From Leguminivora glycinivorella (Eukaryota; Arthropoda; Insecta; Lepidoptera; Tortricidae), in NCBI RefSeq assembly GCF_023078275.1, contig NC_062975.1, positions 20,011,641 to 20,075,640 on the forward strand: 64,000 nucleotides of DNA, given 5' to 3'. This document shows positions 59,001 through 64,000 of this stretch, one piece after another. Every line of letters starts with the position of its first letter. Within the stretch, counting starts at the first letter, position 1. Under the pieces are notes generated by a model. It worked only from the letters and a program-made list of their open reading frames with translations, made no database searches and was not told the origin of the DNA. Position numbers and translations under genes: made by a program.

Positions 59001-61923
59001 CTCTACATTTATAGTACTGGCCCGAGAACTCAATCAGGGGAATGACTATATGATTTTGGCGCCTGTGTTTAAGCCTTTTTTGTGTTGAAAGGACTAAAAG
59101 TAATTACTGCTTTTTTTACATTTTGACACCCATGATATGGCGTCTGGTCCTGGGTATACATATACACTCAAGTAATAAAATAAAATAATAAATAAATAAA
59201 TATTATATAGGACATTCTTACACAGATTGACTGAGCCCCACGGTAACTAAGTACACGGTAAGTACTTTAATTGTTGAGTATTGTTGAGTTATATTTATTT
59301 ATTAATTATAAAATAACCTAGAAGTGGATCAACAAATTAAAGTCTGTGACCCAGTGACCGTGGAAGTAGAATCCATCAATAACGTTTAAAAAAAAATCTG
59401 ATCATATTAATATGATGCAAAGTTTAAATTATGCAATTTGGTGCACAGGTATTAAATAGGGTATCAATTCTGTAAAGCCAGCATAGTTGAGTCAAAAATA
59501 AATTTGAAGTAATAATACTAAACAAAAATATTAAAAATAGTATATTACGATACAAGTGCGTAAAAAAGGAAGTTCGAAATACTTTTCAGTACAGATGGTG
59601 TTTTTTTTATTTACGCACTAGTGCGAGAAGTGATTCATTATATGCCAGGTCGAAACTTTGGAGGGCCATCTGTACTGAAAAACGTCGTACGATACACGTG
59701 CGAAAAGGAAATTCATAACTCGTGTCGATTTTAAACACTCCCTTCGGTCGTGTTTTAATTTATCGCCACTCGTTTCGAACTTCCCTTTTTACGCACTTAT
59801 ATCGTAATGTACTATTTCAGTACAGATGGTGTTTTTTACGCACTAGTGCGAGAAGTGCTTCATTATATGTCAGGTCGAAACTTCGGAGGGCCATCTGAAC
59901 TGAAAAACGTCGTATATTATTATTATTATGTTATATTATATTATTTGATACACTAGCAGCTGATAGCTGATGCGTGTATATCACTGCACTTGTTGTTCTA
60001 TAGTTAATGTTTATATGATACACGTACTGTGTTAATGTACTATTTTAGTTAATTTTTTTATGCATGCTTTGTAGAATTAATTTGTAAAAATTAAATAATT
60101 GAAAGAACTCACTCTGGACTGCAGTTTGAAGACTCCGCAAATTGGTGACCCAGCCGTATCTCTGGTGGTTCCTCCGCATACTCCGGCAAGATATTTGTAC
60201 ACTGCAGTAAATCTATCATCTGGTGACCCCAGAGCTGGTCGAAGCCTTGTTTTGTAACACTCAGTTGGCCCATTTGTTGTGTTATACCCTGGGTATTGTA
60301 CTGCTGGGCGTTGTATTGTGGCTGAGCATATTGTCTGTTCATGGTAGGTTGAGCCATATTAGGCTGCGGAGGCATCATCGGCTGATTGTTAAGGTTGCTC
60401 TGAGGCATTTGTGGATATCTGTTCTGCATGTTGCTCTTTGGTGGTCCTGGTGGCACTCCGGATGTACTTTGAGGGCCAGGCATTGGCGGCATTCCGGGTG
60501 GCATGTTTGGTCCTGATTGCATGACTGGCCCAGGAGGCATAACAGGTCTTGGTTGCATGTTTGGTCCCGGAGGCATGTTATGTAGCCCAGGTTGAACATT
60601 TGGAGGCCCCAAAGGACCAGATTGCATGTTTGGAGGTCCTGGAGGCATGTTAGGGGGTCCAGGTTGCATGTTGTAAGGACCAGGAGCCATATTTGTTGGT
60701 CCAGGCTGCATATTTAAAGGCCCTTGTGGTCCAGGTGGCATTTTAGGCAAACCAGGCTGTTGATGTAGACTTGTTGGTGGTAGACTTTGGAGACTGGTAG
60801 GTGGTAAACCTTGGGGTCCAGAAGGAGGACCTTGTATCGGTAGTTGATTAGGAGCTGGGAATGAACCTGGAGGGAAAGAGCCAGGTGGTCTTGCAGGTTG
60901 TGTTGATCCTGAAGGTCCATTTAAATTGGGACCTGGGAACATCTGGTTTGGTGGCAAGCCTGGTCCGAGGGATCCACTTACAGGTGGATGAACTGACCCA
61001 CCAGTAGGTGGTCCACTTGGTGGACGAGCCATTGGTGGCCCCACATTAGGTGCAGATGTTGGACCTTGTGGTTGTCTCCCTGGTTGGCCTGATGGACCAT
61101 TCACTCCTAAAGGCAGATTTGTTGGTGCTGCTGTAGGTGCATTTGTGATTGGAGCACTTGTGGGTGGACCACTCACTGGGGGACTAGATATTAATGGACT
61201 GCGTCTCATTTGCCCTGGTTGAGGTGGCCCAGAAAATGGTATATTAGCTTGACTGGTTGGTCCTTGAGGTACGGGTGGTAGTGGAGAGCCTGTTCCTTTC
61301 GGGATTTGTGGTCCAAGTGTAGGTCTATATGCACTGTTAACATTAGGCGGTAACACTGATTGTGGTGCACTTGAAAACACTGGGTACTGACTTGGCGGCT
61401 GTGATCCCGGGCCATTCGTGACAGGTTGGAACTGACTAGAGGCAATCAGTGGGGGTGCATTGTCATTTATCTGTCGCTGTTGAGGTGGAATGTTAGGAGG
61501 ATATGGATTAGGAGAAGGATTTGCATTAGACACTGTTTGTGGGCTGGCCGACGAGAGAGGAACCTGCTGAGAATTCTGGTATCCAGTTGGAGTCACAGGT
61601 TTTAATGGTGGTCTTACTGGAGATGAGCCTAAACTAGTTTGCACTGGTGGCATCACTCCAGAGTTGTTGAATGCAGGTGAATTGCTTCCACTTTGGTTTA
61701 AATGATTCACATTTGGAGCTTGTCGGGCGAAGTTATTCTGGGGCATCGACGACGGCAGGTGTTGCGGAGTGTTTGAGTTTGTGTCCTGTTTTTGTCTATA
61801 GCCGGGAGGCAGCTGGCTGAGAGGCGGGTTCTGATTGAACAGCTGTGGCTGCGGCCCCATGTTGGCGTTCGTCGGTGGAGCCCCGGGCAAGTTGCTATAC
61901 GGGTTTGGTGGTAAATTGGACAT
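37826..61923 (-). CDS. Sec24AB: Sec24, A/B class COPII cargo adaptor
   Basis: Subunit of the COPII inner coat: pairs with Sec23, binds Sar1-GTP membranes at ER exit sites and selects cargo. Fifteen coding exons were placed by homology of the translated segments and GT-AG sites: 60113-61923, 52828-52930, 50369-50495, 47727-47914, 46844-46997, 45270-45427, 44091-44164, 43703-43854, 42577-42730, 42211-42386, 41812-41922, 40791-40975, 39710-39894, 38717-38953, 37826-37937. All phases agree; total 3927 nt, 1308 residues. The Pro/Gln-rich tail is residues 1-600, zinc ligands are C651, C654, C672 and C675, the trunk is about 681-960, then beta-sandwich, helical and gelsolin parts. The end SSFSYYEFLQHVKQQVK is of the A/B rather than C/D type. 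Several exons have broken copies in the next intron. Confidence 0.93.
38040..38585 (-). pseudogene. Three or more broken copies of Sec24 exon 14 3' half
   Basis: Copies at about 38428-38585, 38322-38428 (rearranged) and 38040-38185 all cover the AFSQLPDEARSLP to EKL-GILVLR region; the best keeps the donor GTTAGT. An unrelated RTE-type 3' end sits at 38635-38700 between them and the parent. Confidence 0.8.
38717..38953 (-). CDS. Sec24AB: Sec24 coding exon 14 (gelsolin-like)
   Basis: Codes INSSGCYLLDDLDTMIIYVC through VAAFSQLPDEARSLPAIETD to ESGILVLR. Acceptor ATTTCAG, donor AG|GTTAGT. Confidence 0.92.
39521..39675 (-). pseudogene. Tandem copy of Sec24 exon 13 3' part
   Basis: A 139 bp unit (30 nt of intron including the donor, plus 109 nt of exon end) is repeated almost identically, and a 20 nt start of a further unit is at 39521-39540. 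No acceptor. Confidence 0.8.
39710..39894 (-). CDS. Sec24AB: Sec24 coding exon 13
   Basis: Codes KAFRTGTSTRLDDRVADMCD to EEDPMLPQLMLSAQ. Acceptor TTACAG, donor AG|GTGAGA. Confidence 0.92.
40013..40290 (-). repeat. (GTCT)n-bearing dispersed repeat, inverted copy
   Basis: CAAAATTAAAATTTTGAAAA at the left to CGTTTTTGCGTCGGGGGTTA at the right, with a (CAGA)n(CGGA)n tract at 40147-40250. In a Sec24 intron. Confidence 0.75.
40435..40665. repeat. Dispersed TAGCTTTTGCCC repeat, diverged copy
   Basis: GCGCTTTCCCGCGGCTTCGA through AGAAAGAGACAAAAAGTAGC to GACACACACACTTTCGTGTG. Confidence 0.6.
40732..40765 (-). pseudogene. Short fragment of Sec24 exon 12
   Basis: GGTTCTGTGACAGCCGGTGT and GCTGACAG repeat the exon segment at 40877-40905, just past the exon donor. 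Confidence 0.6.
40791..40975 (-). CDS. Sec24AB: Sec24 coding exon 12 (helical domain)
   Basis: Codes AVDRCVDASMSEAREALINV to LRLLPLLLLALLKR. Acceptor TTTTCAG, donor AGG|GTAACT. Confidence 0.9.
41461..41740 (-). mobile_element. RTE-type LINE, 3' end only
   Basis: On the minus strand the frame ending at 41474 reads GRPATRWTDDLVKVAGVRW and then AYVQQWTSFG, the conserved C-terminus of RTE ORF2. The tail is (ATG)n, typical of the clade. Inserted in the Sec24 intron between exons 11 and 12. Confidence 0.8.
41812..41922 (-). CDS. Sec24AB: Sec24 coding exon 11
   Basis: Codes ERRIRVHTLALPIANTLTDV and QMCIIGLLSKM. Acceptor TATATAG, donor G|GTAAGT. Confidence 0.92.
42050..42186 (-). pseudogene. Broken copy of Sec24 exon 10
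   Basis: The exon 3' three quarters repeated 161 bp downstream of the parent; the 5' end with the acceptor is missing and the donor GTTAGT is replaced by ACACAT. Confidence 0.8.
42211..42386 (-). CDS. Sec24AB: Sec24 coding exon 10
   Basis: Codes GISIHTFHGNFFVRSTDLL to CFQAALLYTSSK of the beta-sandwich. Acceptor CCGCAG, donor G|GTTAGT. Confidence 0.92.
42577..42730 (-). CDS. Sec24AB: Sec24 coding exon 9
   Basis: Codes GMSKFSGGTVYHIPLFK and LTRKIGFEAVMRVRCT, passing from trunk to beta-sandwich. Acceptor TTCTAG, donor AG|GTAATG. Confidence 0.92.
42790..43020. repeat. Dispersed GGTAGGCAGAGCACATGAA repeat, fullest copy
   Basis: Inverted relative to 20735-20885; extends through TTCTTCCCGTGGGTGTCGTA and TGGCGTAGGCGAGAGGCTGG. 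Probably the 3' part of a LINE or a LINE-mobilised SINE. Confidence 0.6.
43500..43655 (-). pseudogene. Broken copy of Sec24 exon 8
   Basis: Nearly full-length copy 195 bp downstream of the parent. The donor is changed (GTGAAT) and the acceptor is lost (CTGAAAGATC instead of TTTCAG|GGAAGA). The flanking GGAAACTAGCCTAATTT is repeated with it. Confidence 0.8.
43703..43854 (-). CDS. Sec24AB: Sec24 coding exon 8
   Basis: Codes EDPNARSSKDVAHLKPATDF and VDLFLLSSQYSDLATL of the trunk. Acceptor TTTCAG, donor A|GTGAGT. Confidence 0.92.
44091..44164 (-). CDS. Sec24AB: Sec24 coding exon 7 (short)
   Basis: 74 nt coding APTGGRITVFQTCLPTIGPG and RLES, the GGR-x-x-x-FQ segment expected after the ALQA helix. 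Acceptor TTATAG, donor AG|GTACGC. Too short to appear as a long frame; placed by homology and phase. Confidence 0.88.
44345..44416 (+). repeat. tRNA-like cloverleaf, SINE head or tRNA pseudogene
   Basis: Folds as a 72 nt cloverleaf: GTCTTGG/CCAAGGC acceptor, GCTC/GAGC D stem, CTGGA/TCCAG anticodon stem, GTGAG/CTCAC T stem with TTCAAGT loop. The anticodon position reads ATC, not a normal animal tRNA. Flanked by GTGGAAAATTT and ATTTTCCAC. I take it as tRNA-derived rather than a working tRNA gene. Confidence 0.6.
44587..44775. repeat. Dispersed TAGCTTTTGCCC repeat, copy
   Basis: ATCCATACTAATATTATAAA to GGAAAAAGCTAGTAAT; it directly abuts a SINE. Confidence 0.65.
44776..44990 (-). mobile_element. 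tRNA-derived SINE, truncated head
   Basis: Tail AATAAATAAAATAATAAATA, body GGGACACCTTACACAGATC and GAAAACATCCATGATTC, antisense B box GGGATTCGAACCC at about 44970. It breaks into a TAGCTTTTGCCC repeat piece at 44990. Confidence 0.75.
45059..45211. repeat. Palindromic MITE candidate
   Basis: GTTACGGCACAGCC... at the left and GGGCCGTTA at the right, with inner arms GGTCTAAGCGCGACAGC / GCTGTCGCGCTTAGACC (diverged by one base). It lies just 3' of exon 6 on the gene strand. Confidence 0.65.
45270..45427 (-). CDS. Sec24AB: Sec24 coding exon 6
   Basis: Codes DIFLPSPESLLVNLGERKEL and SALGAALQAGYKLM. Acceptor CCCAG; the donor ATG|GTACCG is weak but gives the right phase. An Ala/Gly-rich, GC-rich stretch (GARRSAGAAGP) replaces a variable loop. 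Confidence 0.85.
46391..46672 (+). repeat. (GTCT)n-bearing dispersed repeat, copy
   Basis: TTTAACCCCCGACGAAAAAA through a long GTCT tract (46439-46515) to AAAATTTTAATTTTGTGGTT. Confidence 0.75.
46844..46997 (-). CDS. Sec24AB: Sec24 coding exon 5
   Basis: Codes VVCETLKNNLDQLPGDARTQ to MTVLDID of the trunk. Acceptor TTACAG, donor G|GTGAGA. The Asp codon is completed by the next exon. Confidence 0.9.
47300..47456 (-). pseudogene. Two fragments of Sec24 exon 4
   Basis: About 47300-47345 matches the exon 5' part (DPVSNSYGNPTRRP). About 47340-47456 matches the downstream intron edge plus the exon 3' 60 nt, donor included. A repeat with GGTCCAAAGC and CATACTTAAAGAGTCGGGC (also at about 47461-47560) is interleaved. 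No complete exon remains. Confidence 0.75.
47727..47914 (-). CDS. Sec24AB: Sec24 coding exon 4
   Basis: Codes PEEFQYDPVSKSYGDPTRRP and AVYLFLFDVSQIAMDSGYLH, the start of the vWA-like trunk domain. Acceptor TTTTCTAG, donor CAT|GTAAGT. Confidence 0.92.
48360..50331 (-). pseudogene. Array of broken copies of the Sec24 zinc-finger exon
   Basis: About eight copies in exon orientation; landmarks TCGTTCACCCGG at 49431, 49584, 49734, 50069 and 50220 show a period of about 150 bp, and the parent is at 50371. The better-preserved copies share a short deletion after the INP codons that shifts the frame, and loss of the second zinc Cys (CRAC region). Donors T|GTGAGT are often intact. Two more decayed copies lie at about 48385-48500 and 48858-48960. 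A segment starting at 48257 is repeated at 49772 (offset 1515). Confidence 0.85.
50369..50495 (-). CDS. Sec24AB: Sec24 coding exon 3 (zinc finger)
   Basis: Codes HLPVIQCSTIVRCRACRTY to KCNLCYRVND with both CxxC pairs. Acceptor ATTCCAG, donor T|GTGAGT. It is the intact member next to an array of broken copies downstream (48360-50331). Confidence 0.92.
50829..50995. repeat. Family B MITE, copy
   Basis: GGCCCCGTAGTCGAATAGCA to GTTTGTGCATTCGTCTATGC; middle GAGATAGATATCTACGAGCG as in 3035-3187. Confidence 0.7.
51012..51190. repeat. Dispersed TAGCTTTTGCCC repeat, complete copy
   Basis: ACTAGCTTTTGCCCACGGCT to TTAAAATATTAGTATAGAT. Confidence 0.7.
51654..51803. repeat. Inverted repeat, MITE candidate
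   Basis: GTCGCATTTTATGTATAAGA / TCTTATACACAAGATGCGAC arms and GGTCAC / GTGACC outer ends. Confidence 0.55.
51811..51951. repeat. Family C MITE, copy
   Basis: TAGTGCGTTTTCACATTATC to its inverse GATAATGTGAAAACGCACT. Confidence 0.75.
52006..52145. repeat. Family B MITE, diverged copy
   Basis: GTACGTAGCCAAATGCACAA to AACGATTATCATTCGGCTA. GATCAGG directly precedes it. Confidence 0.6.
52828..52930 (-). CDS. Sec24AB: Sec24 coding exon 2
   Basis: Codes IFRCTINRIPETNSLLQK and LPLGILIHPFKDLN, the conserved strand before the zinc finger. Acceptor GTTTCAG, donor AAT|GTAAGT. Flanked by a 7.2 kb intron on the 5' side. Confidence 0.9.
52977..53268 (+). repeat. (GTCT)n-bearing dispersed repeat, complete copy
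   Basis: TTTTTAACCCCCGACGCAAA to AATTTTGTGGTTAGGTTA, with a GTCT tract at about 53023-53103. In Sec24 intron 1. Confidence 0.75.
54254..54512. repeat. MITE family D, copy
   Basis: Carries GCATAGGCTACTTGCATCCT, TTTTTAAGAACTGTCAAAAC, TGACGTCACGGTCAACTC and TCGTGCACGGTATAAAATAT. Confidence 0.65.
54903..55082. repeat. Dispersed TAGCTTTTGCCC repeat, complete copy
   Basis: ACTAGCTTTTGCCCGCGGCT to TTATAATATTAGTATGGAT. Confidence 0.7.
55495..55735 (-). mobile_element. tRNA-derived SINE, near complete
   Basis: Tail AATATAAATAAATAAATATT, body GGGGCACCTTACACACATC, antisense B box GGGATTCGAACCC and GCAGGCAGGGTCACTACCGA head. In Sec24 intron 1. Confidence 0.8.
56141..57155 (-). mobile_element. LINE (Jockey/CR1-like), 5' truncated
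   Basis: The C-terminal part of the polymerase frame (57151-56453) and a 3' UTR ending in a (TTTA)n-complement tail at 56141-56158. The UTR word TCTCTACCAGTCAACCATTG also occurs as a fragment near 57915-57935. Inserted in Sec24 intron 1. Confidence 0.8.
56453..57151 (-). pseudogene. C-terminal part of a LINE reverse transcriptase
   Basis: 232 residues open to the stop, with VKNLGLIIDSGLTWEPLV (thumb region), KTLLVQSLILPIIDYADVC and LRPSRALKLAVLPHRTGF then SFSCQAIRLWNALPLPIRQ. The catalytic fingers and palm are absent. The frame is uninterrupted, so the insertion is fairly young. Confidence 0.8.
57943..58207. repeat. MITE family D, complete copy
   Basis: Inverted ends AATAGGCTAGTTTCCTA / TAGGAAACTAGCCTATT; middle GACCGTGACGTCACTC and TTTTGACAGTTCTTAAAAAG. 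Confidence 0.75.
58203..58442 (-). repeat. Conserved 230 bp dispersed repeat, copy 2
   Basis: Inverted relative to 30126-30350; it starts right at the family D MITE end. Confidence 0.65.
58443..59580. other. Sec24 intron 1, anonymous part
   Basis: No exon seen. A SINE fragment lies at about 59190-59240 (ATAGGACATTCTTACACAGA). Confidence 0.4.
59583..59912. repeat. Tandem pair of palindromic elements
   Basis: Two units of about 95 bp start near 59583 and 59815; each runs from TTCAGTACAGATGGTGTTTT through GCACTAGTGCGAGAAGTG to GGCCATCTG(T/A)ACTGAAAA, with inverted ends. The linker holds another palindromic set (GTGCGAAAAGGAAATTC / GAACTTCCCTTTTTACGCAC). Confidence 0.65.
60113..61923 (-). CDS. 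Sec24AB: Sec24 coding exon 1 (Pro/Gln-rich tail)
   Basis: Starts MSNLPPNPYSNLPG and ends in phase 2 at CCAGA|GTGAGT. Low-complexity and disordered, with PxxP runs and a decapeptide-like PGPPNMQ/PPGPPNM repeat near residues 405-470. The last part (QLWGHQMIDLLQC...NILPEYAEEPPEIRLGHQ) is the conserved lead into the core. An acceptor (TTTTTCTAG) at 61935 implies an untranslated exon upstream. Confidence 0.92.
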
Positions 61924-62133
61924 CGTTCCTCAATCTAGAAAAATTAAGGAATATTATGACACAGTCGCCGAACTGAACTGCGCATACCTTCAGAGATGTT
62001 TTCAATAAAATTATTTCGTGTCCATGTTATGTTAAAACAGAGATATAAGTGACAATATTGGATTAAACATGCTAATTCACTACTGGACTGACGGATGGGC
62101 GAAGACGTTTGCCAGACGGAAATCGGCACTTAC

Positions 62134-62200
62134 CGCGATCGGAACGGAATTTTGAGACAGAAAACTGTATACACACTTTTACACTATTGCACTGTTTTCA
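62134..62200 (-). other. Sec24AB: Likely 5' untranslated exon of Sec24
   Basis: On the gene strand TTCCGATCGCG|GTAAGTG gives a strong donor at 62133, paired with the acceptor TTTTTCTAG at 61935, 11 nt before the start codon. The exon 5' end is not defined by sequence; 62200 is a guess. Confidence 0.5.
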
Positions 62201-62929
62201 CATATTAAAAGGGAGCGTAAAAAAACGTAATTAAAGCAATAAAGTCAAGAAAAATACGACCCTGACTTACGTGGCCGAGCAATTTACAGCGCCCTCTGCA
62301 AATTGATTTTTGACATGTCACGTCAATGACATTGCGTTTACAAAGTATGTTAAATGTAAAGCGTCTATGAAACGATTTTTATGAAGAGATTTCTTTTATT
62401 ATTGTCCTTTTGGGCTTGTTTTATTCAGTTAAATTAGCTTCATCCAGTATCTTCTTAGTAGTCTGTAGCTTCATCTATTTTATGCTTTTCTCATAATGGC
62501 AACATAGTGTGATGCATTGCATAATTAATGCATAATCAACATTAATAATACACAAACCAGACACAAACGTTCAAACAATAAAATGGCATGTCAATTTAGT
62601 TTTAAAATTTTTAGACGTGTTTATTATAATTGTTTGATTCTTGAGACCTTGACAATAAAACAAAAAAATATATATTATTATTATTTCTTGTATCTTTGAT
62701 TTTTTGCTATGTAGGGTTTTCTTTCTTTGCTATGTTGGGTTCCGTACCGATCTGGCGGAACCCTCTTTCAAGCACTAGAGAACATAGACAATTACTGTAT
62801 TTATTTTGAGTCTGTAGACAATACGAATTATGGCGGCAATTTAAAGTTTTGATATTGATGTAAATTTTATTAGGCTGAATGTTCTTTCTGTACGTAAACA
62901 GTGAAAATAATATATATAAACGGTAAATG
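62201..62929. other. Upstream region of Sec24
   Basis: AT-rich, presumably including the promoter; no clear TATA element. No gene on either strand. Confidence 0.35.
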
Positions 62930-63055
62930 CTTTCGTATTATGCGTATGCTTTATTTGCCAAGAGTGGCCCTGAAGCTTTAGTAGTTTCATGTGCTCTGCC
63001 TACCCCTTTATGGGTTACAGGCGTGATTGTATGTATGTATGTATGTAAATGCTTT
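62930..63055. repeat. Dispersed GGTAGGCAGAGCACATGAA repeat, 3' end with (TATG)n tail
   Basis: TTTGCCAAGAGTGGCCCTGA to TACAGGCGTGATTG then TATGTATGTATGTATG. Confidence 0.65.
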
Positions 63056-63239
63056 CGTAAGGTAAGAAAAATGATAGACAACCAACCACCTTTATTTAGT
63101 ACCACCAAAGCCAAGATCTTTGTAATCTCTTCATTTGTGCAAAAATTCCTCAGTCTCACAATCAGATTAAAAGACCTATGCCAATGCCAGCCAGCATACA
63201 AACCAGTGCATCCCTAGCAAAGTAGCACAACCAAGCCAC

Positions 63240-63472
63240 AGTATAATAAAGAGTATTTTCATACAGTATGGCCACTCCCGCTCCCCGCTGAAAGTGCCGC
63301 CCACCCCCTCTCGGTTACCTCACAGTTACCGTCTGTCAAAAACGCGAACAGTCGACCTGTCATATGTCACTCATACAAGCATAGTACGCGTTCACCTACA
63401 CGAGCTTACACTGTGTGCTAGGTACGCGCCTCTTTCATATATTTAATCGCCAGTGTCCGAGGTGTGACCAAG
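63240..63472 (+). repeat. Conserved 230 bp dispersed repeat, copy 3
   Basis: ACAGTATAATAAAGAGTATT to GTGTCCGAGGTGTGAC; very close to copies 1 and 2. Confidence 0.65.
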
Positions 63473-63825
63473 CCAAGGAAGGTATGTAATGTAACTACCT
63501 ATGTACCTTTGCTATGTACAGAGTTTACAGACAGCGCCTCCGTATTATTTCAATTCTATAAGCGCCGTCAGGTTTATCTCACTGGAGCTGTATATTAGAT
63601 AATTGATCATTTTCTGCAATTACTGATACTCCACAGCCCACAGAGCCAAGCGCGGATCCAGCTTCGTGCCCAGGGGGGGGTCACGTGATAAAGGCCCATG
63701 CCCCAGGGGGGGATCACGTGGTCTATTTGTATGGCCAACCTAGGGGGGGGTCATGACCCCCCCTGGAACCGCGCATGCACAGAGCGCTCCATTTGTTTAG
63801 TTTTGTTGTTAATTTGCTATGGGTA

Positions 63826-63996
63826 TGAGGAGGCACACTGACATTATCCCGCCAGGCGGCGCCTGTGCAAGTGTCTAGGCATGACACTGTCATTCCTATG
63901 ATTGTGTGAGAGAAAAAACATATCATCTTCTCGCTCTCACGTATGGACTAATAGGGTGGCGCCATCTGTCATAACCTTTGAGTGTGCCTCCTCATT
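63826..63996. repeat. Palindromic MITE candidate
   Basis: ATGAGGAGGCACACTGACAT at the left and GAGTGTGCCTCCTCAT at the right. It is preceded at 63640-63780 by a G-run/C-run block with three GGGGGGGTCA-type words. Confidence 0.6.
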
Positions 63997-64000
63997 GGGG

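Noticed and set aside
60223..60920. Other-frame ORFs over the Sec24 Pro-rich exon
   Set aside because: Low-complexity shadows of the true frame.
63640..63780. G-quadruplex or regulatory element from the G-runs
   Set aside because: Runs of seven to eight G with TCA spacers look like a dispersed repeat; nothing supports a function.

Overview
The window looks like nuclear DNA of a moth or butterfly (Lepidoptera). Evidence: protein-coding genes split by GT-AG introns, an AT-rich background, Lepidoptera-type interspersed repeats at very high density (tRNA-derived SINEs with a GGGATTCGAACCC box, many small palindromic MITEs, RTE and Jockey/CR1 LINE pieces, a Penelope-like element), and a CYP6-like cytochrome P450. 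The order itself is inferred from this repeat set; no species can be named.

Layout. 0-2.4 kb: a 5'-truncated, frameshifted Jockey-type LINE. 2.4-25.5 kb: no complete gene. A short exon at 6406-6491 (+) and a terminal exon at 25504-25851 (+) are phase-compatible and may belong to one conserved but unrecognised gene, separated by a 19 kb intron full of transposable elements. These include nested MITEs, an 8-bp-TSD hAT-type MITE, a 3.5 kb foldback element with about 550 bp inverted ends, and a Penelope-like element. The terminal exon is followed by two further copies in a 416 bp tandem array. 27.9-29.8 kb: a two-exon P450 of 513 residues (+). 30-37.5 kb: intergenic, with a hAT-like element that contains a perfect 71 bp inverted repeat.

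37.8-62.2 kb: a Sec24 gene of the A/B class on the minus strand. Fifteen coding exons could be placed by hand; all splice phases agree and they sum to 3927 nt (1308 residues plus stop). The first coding exon carries the Pro/Gln-rich tail, and the rest give the zinc finger, trunk, beta-sandwich, helical and gelsolin-like parts of this COPII cargo adaptor. 62.2-64 kb: the upstream side of Sec24, with only repeats.

The most unusual observation is inside Sec24. At least seven of its exons have partial or broken copies, always in the same orientation and always in the intron immediately downstream. The zinc-finger exon has been amplified into an array of about eight copies with a period near 150 bp, and the better-preserved copies share one frameshifting deletion. 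The tandem copies of the unrelated terminal exon at 25.5-26.7 kb look like the same kind of event.

Sec24 (vesicle budding from the ER) and the P450 (membrane-bound oxidation) have no evident functional link; they are only neighbours.
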